Source: Fennellomyces sp. T-0311
Taxonomy: Eukaryota > Mucoromycota > Mucoromycetes > Mucorales > Lichtheimiaceae
Length of the DNA: 64,000 nt
Direction of reading: 5' to 3'
Assembly (NCBI GenBank): GCA_025266875.1
Contig: JALLLT010000005.1
Span: forward strand, 310,001-374,000
Below are positions 23,041 through 31,919 of the stretch, piece by piece; the stretch's first letter is position 1; every line of letters begins with the position of its first letter. Under the pieces are notes generated by a model, which was not told the origin of the DNA, did no database searches, and saw only the letters and a program-made list of their open reading frames with translations. The position numbers and the translations under genes were made by a program.

Positions 23041-23511
23041 ATTGATTTGATATGGGTCTTGTGGATTTCTCCTGAACGCCGGCAGCGGTGTGTTGTCCTT
23101 TGAAATAGCGATGGACAGCCCTCTAATTGCAATGTTAAAGGCCGCGGCGTCATCTCTTCCCTAGGTACTGTTTCGATGGCAAGGGCAACGGATGTTCGTA
23201 CACCCCAGTACGTCATTTACTGTCTTCAGTTCGCCTTCTCGACGGTACTTATGCAGCTTCATTGAGCTCAAGCATACGGAACATGCGTGTTCTTTTTTGC
23301 TGTTCAGGATTTGTGCAAGAGTTGTCGATGTTTGGATTGCTCCGAGACCGCTTTTCTTCGAAGTCTTCATGACTTTGATGAGGCTCTCTCTCCCCAGAAT
23401 ACGCTCTGCCAAATGCCTGGTTTCGTCCTCAAGCCGTTTCTCCAGAAAGTTGTATGGTGTCGATATGAAGATTGCTGGCAGAAATGAAGCGAGTTGCACC
23501 GTAGTTAGCAT
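23041..23511 (-). pseudogene. Broken Fanzor/TnpB-like nuclease C-terminus
   Basis: On the minus strand one frame carries a Zn-ribbon-like pair, ACSVC then about 32 residues then CTNIRCPC. This is followed by GRDDAAAFNI, the form of the RuvC-III motif (RDxNAAxNI) that ends TnpB and eukaryotic Fanzor proteins. A run ending in LPAFRRNPQDPY closes it. A TAG codon stands between HRNST and GRDD in the same frame, and no upstream RuvC-I or wedge domain is intact. So this is most likely a dead C-terminal relic of a Fanzor-carrying transposon. An intron across the TAG (acceptor CCTAG) cannot be excluded. The assignment rests on motif order only. Confidence 0.45.
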
Positions 23512-25304
23512 CCATTATGGTGAATGGAGTGGAACAAAGAGAGAGGAAGATAGTAAAGCTGTGTTTTCCCACCCTCTTGTTTCCTTCGCTGCAACTCTGG
23601 CACAGCTTTCTGGCGTCCATTCTCAAATCCAACCCTGCAATGTTTACTTCAGCTGTTAACCGATGTGATTGTTACACAGTGCGTACCATTTTCTTCATGC
23701 AGCTACCCTTTGCTTGCTTCCAGAATGGACGACCGTCTTTCCATATATCACACACCACCTCTGCTCTTTTCGCATCAGCGCTACCCCATGATATCATGTA
23801 TACGCAACAGCATCCCGTGCGCCACATAACAGATTCACCGACTCCACCCAGCCAGCACTTTCTAGAACGGACCCCTCGCTCTCTTTCTTCCCTCTTGTGC
23901 ACAAGATTCACCAAACTTTCATTCTTAATTTCAACCCTCTGCCGCATGGGTTTTTTTCTCTACTCTCATCGAGATCGAGGAGAGCGGGAATGCGAATAGC
24001 GATGCGCTTCAAGTCATATTACTTCTGTAAAACGATAATAAAGTATTGTTTGATCCAGACAGTTTGTAAACCGTACACGATGGTTACCAGACGATGTACT
24101 GCTCTCCCAGCTGATCCCGCACCTACCTCGCAGCCACACTAGCTGCTATGATCAACTTCACAAAACCAATCTATGGCAGCGCCTGCACCACAGACCGGCC
24201 CTGACAATCTTAGTCATGCAATAAATTAAAAGGAAAAAAGGAATATGTCAAACGCTATGCGTTGCTTTTTCCTCTGAAACATTGGCACATAATTACTTCT
24301 CTTCTAAATACAGAGATGTCACACTTTTTAATGAAGCATTTACAAAACTTATAACAGGAAGGTCATCTTCATTAGCATTCTAATCGTATACCAATGAATT
24401 TAATGATGCTAATAGTACTGAAACGTAAAGATCTGTGTTCTTGTTTATATTAATCTTCCTCTTACATTGCCTTTTTACGGTAATCTTTTTCAACATTTCT
24501 CACTTCACATTGGCCGCTTCTTTGATACCCACTGAAACAGCGTAGCATTTCTTAAGTTTATTCTTCTTCCCAAATCATAAATGCTACATACACCTCTTCG
24601 TTTCATTAGAGATCGTAGCCTATTTTTTTGCCTCTATTTTTTTCCCTCTATTTTGTTAGCATGGGCAACCAAAAGCGTGACGGACAGACAGACGGACCAA
24701 CCGATTCCTAAAGGCGTTCTTTTCAAACGCCGTATAGAACGCCTAAAAAGGGGTTAGCGTGTACGTATAATGAAGGATGAGGCATACACAATATGCTCAG
24801 ACACATGGGAACAGCGGGATGACATCAGGCCAATCAAGGCGCCAAATATGCAAAGGAGTCAACCTATGTGGGAGGAAAGGGGTTTTACTGTGCTTGGATA
24901 ATACGTAGCGAATATTCTAGTATGTGATAGCAATTGAATTTGCATTCCAGATGATCCCACCGACCTTGCGAAACTCACAGGCAAGATGAGAATAGCAGCA
25001 ATAATTTTAATCTCTTTACGAATAACTGGAAATATGGGATCGTCTCGGGCCTTATATAATTTGCGGTTTTTCGTTGGAGCCGACGATACAAGAACACGGA
25101 CATAAGAATTTTTTGAGAATTACATAGGCTAATCTTAAAAAATATAGGTGTATGATCGGCGACACGCACGTATTATTGAATTTTACTTTCAACAAGGAAC
25201 CCCATTTCAAACTGCACTCGATTCTTTTTATGGCGTATGATCCATGAATGCATAAATCAATCATCTTTCACCTGTTTCTTTTTTTAATTTATCCATCCTA
25301 AACC
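23512..25304. other. Spacer, possible upstream debris of the Fanzor-like relic
   Basis: Minus-strand frames at 23429-23632 and 23672-23947 are open and may be upstream remnants of the relic, but carry no recognised motif. From about 24200 to 25300 the DNA is AT-rich with nothing coding seen. Confidence 0.5.
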
Positions 25305-26814
25305 ATGTCCTACTGCCAACGTTGTGGCGAGCTTTGCCTTGTCGCGGATAAATGCAAAAAGTGCGGAAATGCACTTCCATGTATGCTTTATTCCAACCTT
25401 CTTAATACACCATCTTTACTCATTCAGTAAAAAAAAAAATTCCGAAAAGCAGCGACGACATCTTCACCCTCAAGTTCAGTATTGCGCACACCCAAAATTG
25501 ATCGATGGCAGTCGAGGTAGAGAGTGACATGCGCGTATGAAGATGAAAACGAATGTAGAACTCAATTGGCGCTGCAGTTATCTCGGTAGCTTTATGGGTC
25601 TTGATAGCGTACTTTCACCACCGTCTGTCGACGACAATACCACGCCCATCTCGTCACCTTCATCCACCTCCTCATCATCGTTATTGAATCGGTCTCGAAG
25701 ATCAACACTGACATCCTTGTGGGATAGCAACAAGCGTGTCGCACCGTCGCCGCGTCCACCTGTTGCCAACAGCAACAAGAAAAGATGCCCAGAATGTGAC
25801 AAGCCGTTATCGGGGAAAACAGTGCGGCTACCAGACAGTCCACTGCGGTACCATTGGACATGTCTCCAATGCACGCATTGTCGCGAACCATTTGAAGATA
25901 CTTCGTTTTATACGGACCATGCCAACCGCATCTATCATCCAAAGGTGAAACCGGCTCTGGTGGCCGTTGTTGTTGTTTTTTCGTTAGCATACTAACGTAC
26001 TGTGTCCAGTGCTTATCCATGTTTAACCGAAACTGTTCGCGATGTTCAACAGAGATCAAAGACGCGTATCTCATGATTCATAACAGAGCCATACATGCCA
26101 AGGTTTGTTCCGCAAAGCCAAGGTAAAAAAAAAAAAAAACTGTTCTCTTAAAAGAACCATGGTAGTGCTTTCGATGCAGTTCGTGTCAAAAAGTCCTTCA
26201 GCCTTCCAGCGTATACACTGATGCAAAAACAACCGCGTTTTGTCAACCGTGTTCAACCGACAAACTGCAGCTTGCTTCGAGAAAAACTAAAATTGTGCCA
26301 CAGCTTCATCCACCTCCGGCATCATTACCCATTACCGATTCCATGGAACGATTGTCGCTTGGACCCTGTAGCGGAGGCAACAGCCAAGCGTCGTCGCCGT
26401 CGCCGTCGTCGCCTGCCTCGCCTACGATGCCGAGCAGTGGCGGCATCAAGCCTTCGTCGTTGATGAGTCGACGGGCTCGGCCACTTCCTAAATTTGGATC
26501 ACGCAAAGTATGTGCCGGGTGCTGTCAAACAATTGTTTCTGTCCACGAAGAAAAGCCAGGTCCCAGGGCAACCCGGTGGCACACAAAGTGTCTTTGCTGT
26601 CGTCGGTGTTCCAAAGCGCTTGATTCGGCTGCCGTTGTGCATGAAAGTGTCACAGGCGGATTGGATCCGTGGTGCACGATATGCCTGGTAAGTTCTCGAC
26701 TGGGGAGGTTGGCATGGCAACGCAAAACCCACTCAACCCCCATGATAGCTTGTCAAGAAGAAGGAGGATGGGGTCAAACTAGACTCGGCAAAGACAATAG
26801 CCTGCGAACGATAA
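25305..26814 (+). CDS. Multi-LIM domain protein
   Basis: LIM protein in several exons. Exon 1 (MSYCQRCGELCLVADKCKKC) begins with a short zinc-binding head. After GTATGC...AAAAG, a Ser/Pro-rich linker (SPSSSVLRTPKIDRW) continues over a second intron into SYLGSFMGLDS and a Ser-rich stretch. The first LIM domain starts CPEC and has HWTCLQCTHC. The second follows across an intron (CSRC...CFRCSSC...FCQPC). The third is VCAGC...HTKCLCCRRC...WCTIC, close to the end. The tail LVKKKEDGVKLDSAKTIACE stops at 26814 after a GTAAGT...GATAG intron. Such proteins usually link to actin or cell-polarity complexes (paxillin/Pxl1-like), but the exact family is not clear. A homeobox gene lies two genes downstream. 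Confidence 0.75.
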
Positions 26815-26962
26815 CAAACAATAAAGGATTAGAAAAACAACGACGTATGATGTGCAGCGCAAAGGGATGATCCCTCCCGCACCCCCAACCATGAACTCTT
26901 TTTTTCGCTTCTCCCTTTCCTTTTTATTCTGACCTTTTTCTCTTCCTTACTTTCCTCCGCCA

Positions 26963-27769
26963 ATGCACTACACAGGGTCTCCCGCTGACTTGCTAAACCC
27001 GCCACCCTACGCAATACAAGAGAGACGGGGCAGTCATAAGCGGCGGCCATGTCCAATATGTAGCTACAGCAGCAACCAGACAGCAGAGCGACGGCGACCG
27101 CCCCTTTTCCCTGTTATGCCGTACCTGATCCACAAAAGCCGACCGCACCATATCCGAACATGCCCATGTCCTCAGCGGGTGCACTTGACGTGCCTGCTAA
27201 GCTATGAGAAAAAAGAGATCGATTGCGAGGTGTGCGGGTACGTATACCGTCCACGCTTACGAGTGTTTTTCAGCCGACTGGTCTGCCTCATGACGCATGT
27301 GCTTAGTCTGGGGTCGGTGGTGGGGCTCATCTTTGGACTTGCACAGCTAGGATCGGCGCTGGACAAACTCGGGCTAGGGAATGAGGCCGGCACCAAGTTG
27401 GACGGCGACGAGACGTGGCAGGACCACGAGCTGCAGCAAATCATGGAATGGTTACAGCTGGTTCATTATGCGACTGGAGCGGCGGGGGAGGCGCTTCTGG
27501 GCCTCGTCTATGTCGTCGGCGTGTGTGGCGTGATTGGCATCGACCGCACCCTCCATATGCTCGACGATATCATTCACGTGAACCTACAGCCGCTGCGCCG
27601 GTCCTCCACGCCAGACTGGCTTCGCAAGTCCTTGATGGTAACGTGTCTGACGCTGTTGGGATTGACCCTCGGGACCTACTTGCTGTTTTACTCCTGGATT
27701 TGGGCGTGTCTGCTGCACCATGTCAGCTCGCGCAGTCTTAATGTCGCACCTTCAACAAAAGTATCATAG
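26963..27769 (+). CDS. RING-CH (MARCH-type) membrane E3 ubiquitin ligase
   Basis: Single exon, 268 residues. The N-terminal RING-CH domain has C4HC3 spacing: CPIC, then CPCPQRVHLTC (C-x-C-x4-H-x2-C), then CEVC. After it come hydrophobic segments near residues 110-130, 160-185 and 220-245. This fits a MARCH-like ligase anchored in an internal membrane that ubiquitinates membrane cargo. Just before the RING is LLNPPPYAI, a PY motif that could also bind Rsp5-type WW domains. The start ATG lies 149 bp after the LIM gene stop, on the same strand. Confidence 0.8.
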   Translation: MHYTGSPADLLNPPPYAIQERRGSHKRRPCPICSYSSNQTAERRRPPLFPVMPYLIHKSRPHHIRTCPCPQRVHLTCLLSYEKKEIDCEVCGYVYRPRLRVFFSRLVCLMTHVLSLGSVVGLIFGLAQLGSALDKLGLGNEAGTKLDGDETWQDHELQQIMEWLQLVHYATGAAGEALLGLVYVVGVCGVIGIDRTLHMLDDIIHVNLQPLRRSSTPDWLRKSLMVTCLTLLGLTLGTYLLFYSWIWACLLHHVSSRSLNVAPSTKVS

Positions 27770-27955
27770 TACAATATACATACACAGGCGTAGTTTTCCA
27801 CAAATAAGGCCATAGCATCATTTTAATTTAGCATGAATTGAGGGGGGGATACAGGGGAACTGGCTTCGTTAATCACTGACGGGAGGAGGGCGATATCATT
27901 TTAATGCGGGTGGCCATGGATTTCGATGATTCATCCACTTTTCTTTCCCACCGAG

Positions 27956-28498
27956 ATGGCTCAGAAGCAGGACAACAGCGACAATAGCAGTGTTGAGTCT
28001 TGGTCGCCCACCATCAAGTCCCGTTGGCGTTTTTCGGTCGATGAGCTCCGTGTTTTGGAGAATGCTTATCAACACGAATCCAACCCGCGTCAAGACACGG
28101 CGGATCGTCTGGCGCATCTGCTGCAGTGTCCCAAGAAAACCGTGACGACCTGGTTTCAAAACAGACGGGCCAAGCAGAAACGGCAGCAACAGCAACAAAA
28201 GCGGGAGCAGGCGTCGTCTACGCAACAAACACAAGCGATGATCGTGTGCCATGACCCGTGGATAGGGGACGAAACGATGCATTTGTTGGCCGACGGCAGC
28301 CACCAGCAGATGGGGCATCAGGTACAGCCACAGCCTGGACAGCAACAGGAACCATGTCAGTGCTACTATTGTCCAATCCATGCACAGTATGGTTACGGAG
28401 TGCCTGTCCCGGTTGGAAACGCAAACTGGCCACAGGAAGCTTATTGTTACTGCACAATTGCGGACGATGATGTTGAAGACGCTCAGTTTCAATTGTAG
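27956..28498 (+). CDS. Homeobox transcription factor with Cys-rich tail
   Basis: Single exon of about 180 residues. The homeodomain runs from about residue 22 to 80: RWRFSVDELRVLENAYQHES, then helix 3 KTVTTWFQNRRAKQKR with the invariant W, F, N and R. A Gln-rich linker follows. The C-terminus holds CQCYYCPIH and YCYCTI, five cysteines that could bind metal, and an acidic end. An in-frame ATG 30 nt upstream (27926) would add ten residues. 27956 is preferred because it has the better start context. The type is a typical (non-TALE) homeodomain. Targets are unknown. It converges on the G3BP gene. Confidence 0.85.
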   Translation: MAQKQDNSDNSSVESWSPTIKSRWRFSVDELRVLENAYQHESNPRQDTADRLAHLLQCPKKTVTTWFQNRRAKQKRQQQQQKREQASSTQQTQAMIVCHDPWIGDETMHLLADGSHQQMGHQVQPQPGQQQEPCQCYYCPIHAQYGYGVPVPVGNANWPQEAYCYCTIADDDVEDAQFQL

Positions 28499-28684
28499 GG
28501 CAATCAGTCCGTAAAGAAAGAAATTGATTTTTTTTTTGAGAGAGAGTTCTTGGCTAGTGCTGTATGCGAGTATAGAATGTTTTACAAAATGATCTGTAAC
28601 GGAGGAAAGAACGACAAAGGGAACCAGAAAGACATCAACTTTTTTTTTCCTATATTTTGTTTTTGTGTGTATGAAAAAAAAAGA

Positions 28685-30121
28685 CTACTTTTGATTGCCT
28701 CCTCCGCGCGACTTGCCACCGCCGCCACCACCACGGGACGGTCCTCCTCCGCGGCGGTGCTGGTTCTGCGGGAATTTGCGTTCGAAGGGTGCTCCGTTGG
28801 GACGATTGAACTTGTTGCTTGGGCGACGCTCCTCGACAACCACCACAGTCTCGCCGACGGTGACCTTGCGTTGACCAAGTGCTTTCTGACACGCTTCAGG
28901 CGAGACGAACGAGAGGAAGCCCGAGTTACGTCCGCTGTGGAAGGATACCGACTTGACTTCGCCAAATTCAGAAGTAAACGCCTCCCTGACCTGTTCGGTT
29001 GTCAAATTCTTTATGTACTTGAGGAAGACGTCGGTCATCTCTTCTGCAGCAGTATATATCAGTTTACGCCGTGTAGCCGATGATTGATCAACATACCTTT
29101 TGGCACTGGTTCGCGGTGCTCGTGGTTCTTGGCGGGTGTAGGTTTGGATGGTGGTGGCGCAGTAGTAGTAGTCGTAGTAGTGGATGCCGGTGAGCTTTTA
29201 GGTTCAGGTGTTGCAGGTGCAGCACCTCCCCAAGGCTTTACTTCGTTCCTGGCCGCCATGTTTGCCCACGTCGTTGGCGTGTTTGGCTTCTTTTCCAAAG
29301 ACTTGACCTCGCCCTTGTCGTCCACTCGCGGCTCCTCCTTGGGCTTTTGCTTCTTCTCCTCCTCCTCTTCCTCAGGCGCCGGAGTGGCCGTCTCGATGAC
29401 AGGTGTGGATGCCGTGGTTGCTGCGGTGCTATCGAGCTCGACAGCTTCCGTTGTAGTGTGGCTGACGGTCGTAGCAGCGGCTGCTTCCCGGCTCTCTGTC
29501 GTCACTGTGTTTGATTCTGCCGCAGCGTCCTCTCCCTTCTCAAGCTGCTTGTCTTCGCACGTATAGTAGTCAATATCCACGTCATCTTTCAGGTAGCGGA
29601 AGACGTCGTTCAGCACGTAGAAACCGTTCGGCTGTGGCGCCAAGAAGAACGTCTGGCTGAACTTTTGCACAGGACCGTCTCTGTTGCACATTTCTCCCAA
29701 AACCTGAACGATGAGTCCATCGCTCATCGAGACCTGACTGTCCACCTGCGTAACAAGCACTCGACAGTCGTGGAATCCTAAATCGTCGATCTTTTTGCGA
29801 ATCTCCTATAATACGCGGATGCATTAGCAATCTCCTTTATTGTTTTCTCTCTCTCTCTCTCTGGCTCTCTCGGCCGTGTCTCTCTGACCGCTGTCTAACC
29901 TCTTGACCGCGGAGTGTCGCTGCTGGCTTGCCCTCGTCACCTCTGACCATAAGCGAATCCTTGCCGTAGAAACCATACAGCTTCTGAGGATTCTTGTTAA
30001 GGAATGTGTAGTATTCGCGCACGAAAAGGAGGCCGACGTCCTGTGACGCAAGGGCCGAGTTCTTAGTACCATTCTCGACAACAGCATCGCTAACTGCGTT
30101 AGGGCTCACGGTGGCAGTCAT
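28685..30121 (-). CDS. G3BP/Bre5-like NTF2-RRM-RGG protein
   Basis: Stress-granule and ubiquitin-protease cofactor family (G3BP in animals, Bre5 in yeast, Nxt3 in fission yeast). N-terminal NTF2-like domain: VGLLFVREYYTFLNKNPQKLYGFYGKDS, then after an intron VTQVDSQVSMSDGLIVQVLGEM and FFLAPQPNGFYVLNDVFRYL. A long Thr/Ala/Glu-rich disordered middle contains an acidic EEEEEEKK run. The C-terminal RRM (VFLKYIKNLTTEQVREAF...GFLSFVSPEACQKAL) is followed by Arg/Gly repeats. Exons join across GTATGT...TGCAG before EEMTDV. Stop at 28685. Bre5 binds the deubiquitinase Ubp3. G3BP binds USP10 through the NTF2 fold. Confidence 0.9.
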
Positions 30122-30404
30122 ATTGAAATTCCAAGCTATGCATCTAGATCAGCAAACGTTTCACGCATGGATGGGGCATTCTCGACAGCTTACTATAAAG
30201 GGGAGAGAGAGAGAGTAGCCACACGCAACTGATGAGTAAAAAAAAAAGTGAGGGTGCGCACTGGTTACTGAGCGAACACGCTCTTTGTTACGCGCTCCAA
30301 GTCAAAAACTAAAAAAACTCCGCTCTTGCTTTGTATCAAACTGTTTTGATGGAAAAATGCTACGGACACACTAGAGTAGAGAGGATATCTAATGGCTAAA
30401 TCAA

Positions 30405-31286
30405 TCAGTAACCGTCGTCATGTCGGTAGCGGTATTGGCGATCGTCCTCATGATGTCGAGAGCTTCTTCTGTCATCGTCATCCCGCCGTGCCTGGCGTGT
30501 CTCCCGCTCTTTTTCTCGGATCGATAGTCGTTGCGCATCGTGAAGATCTCGTTTTAGCGTTCTTGACGGGTGTCTGAGATGCATAAAGTTGCAGAATCCT
30601 CCACGATTACACTCGGCAATTTCATGTTGCCGACAACACGCTTCTCTAAAATCCGTTACTGGCGACAATTCGGCGTACAGCGGCCGGCCTACACATGGTC
30701 AGATCAATCGACCGTTTCGACTCCACATGGCACGTAGACCTATCCCTTACCTGCATAAAACCGGTTGTTCAGGCTTTCGACAGCGTTGCCCGCCGCCTCT
30801 TCGTACCGGAACTGGCAGTACACATTGCCCACCAAATGATCACCTATATTGTCGCACACGATCATTTCCTCCACTTCTCCAAAGGTAGCTAGTTCCATAA
30901 ACACATCCTCATAAAACAGGTCAAAGTCTTCCTGCATTTGCTCCGGCGTCATGGTGCAGAACTGTTCATGGGCCGGATTCTTATACATGTTGGCGATCAG
31001 AACCGTCTGTGAAAACGTGGGCTTGACATGTTTCCTAGAGCATCGTTCGCCGTGTCTACACGCACCAATCTGGTATTGATTCACGTTAGCATCCAAACGC
31101 GTAAAACCATCCACTTTTGGCTAATCAGCCTACTCACCTTAAAGTAGAAGGAGCAATTGACTCTGAAGGATCACCAAGAAATGCCACGATGAGTTTTTTG
31201 CATTTATTTTTTACATTGATACAGGATCACGCGCATACATACTTGTCCTTTTCTGTACCGTAAATACTAGCGAGATATTCAGCCAT
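30405..31286 (-). CDS. U2AF35, small subunit of the U2 snRNP auxiliary factor
   Basis: Splicing factor that reads the AG of the 3' splice site, with U2AF65. ATG at 31286 opens MAEYLASIYGTEKDK, then an intron, a short exon VNCSFYFK, an intron, and IGACRHGERCSRKH, which completes the first CCCH zinc finger. The U2AF-homology RRM follows: MYEDVF-like DLFYEDVFMELATFGEVEEMIVCDN and GNVYCQFRYEEAAGNAVESL. The second finger is ACCRQHEIAECNRGGFCNFMH. The C-terminus is an RS-like basic/acidic tail (RRDDDDRRSSRHH), stop at 30405. The gene itself has very short introns, so the factor helps splice its own message. Confidence 0.95.
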
Positions 31287-31593
31287 TCCGATTAAAGTCC
31301 ACAGTAAAGTTGCGATTCTGAAGGGCGACGCAGCCACTTTTATAGTGTGGTTGTCCTGAGTTCCAAATATCTTGAGCGTTTCCATACGAACATTTTATCG
31401 CATTCTGACAGGCTGACAGAAATGAAACATTCTCGCAGCTTCTGTTGCATTATATAAACCTGCAGCGGATAGAGATCATCTTACTTTTTATTGGAAAGCG
31501 GATACATCACGAGCCACGGAGCGCTTTGAATATGGGGGGAAAAAGTCCGTCTGCTCTATGGCAGTACACCACCCGGTCACTGGGAGAATCGTT
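31287..31593. other. Spacer between U2AF35 and the small secreted protein
   Basis: Promoter region of U2AF35 and 3' flank of the neighbouring small gene. Nothing else is seen. Confidence 0.6.
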
Positions 31594-31860
31594 TCACGGG
31601 CTGTCGTCGCTAAAATCGTAGCCAGCAGCAATGGCAGCAGCGGCCGAAATAGCAGCAGCACCAACGTCGATCGCGCCTGCATTATTAGCGTCCGTTCCGT
31701 AATACTTGAGACCTCCGGAGGCGACAGCAACAGCTGCAGCAAGGGCAGCTGCAACATCATCATTTGTAAGTCCACGGGCATTATTCTGAGAATGATCTGG
31801 TATAGGTTTGGCATAGAGAATGGTAGCTGACGCAATAAGGAGGATCGCAAACAGCTTCAT
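31594..31860 (-). CDS. Small secreted Ala-rich protein, unknown function
   Basis: About 88 residues with a clear signal peptide (MKLFAILLIASATILYAKP), then a polar stretch and an Ala/Val-rich body (LAAAVAVASGG, AAISAAAAIAAG) ending in acidic DFSDDSP. No cysteine after the signal, no known domain. An in-frame ATG at 31878 would add six residues (MRSSIV). The shorter start is preferred because a TATAAAAAA lies 33 nt before 31878, which places transcription start close to it. The strong TATA, secretion signal and small size are typical of highly regulated secreted proteins. Function unknown. Confidence 0.6.
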   Translation of the reverse strand: MKLFAILLIASATILYAKPIPDHSQNNARGLTNDDVAAALAAAVAVASGGLKYYGTDANNAGAIDVGAAAISAAAAIAAGYDFSDDSP

Positions 31861-31910
31861 GACGATAGAAGAGCGCATCGAATAGCAGTTGCTACATAAA
31901 CGACGGAGTC

Positions 31911-31919
31911 TTTTTTATA
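31911..31919 (-). promoter_or_regulatory. TATA box of the small secreted gene
   Basis: TATAAAAAA on the minus strand, about 50 nt before the preferred start at 31860. Confidence 0.5.
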
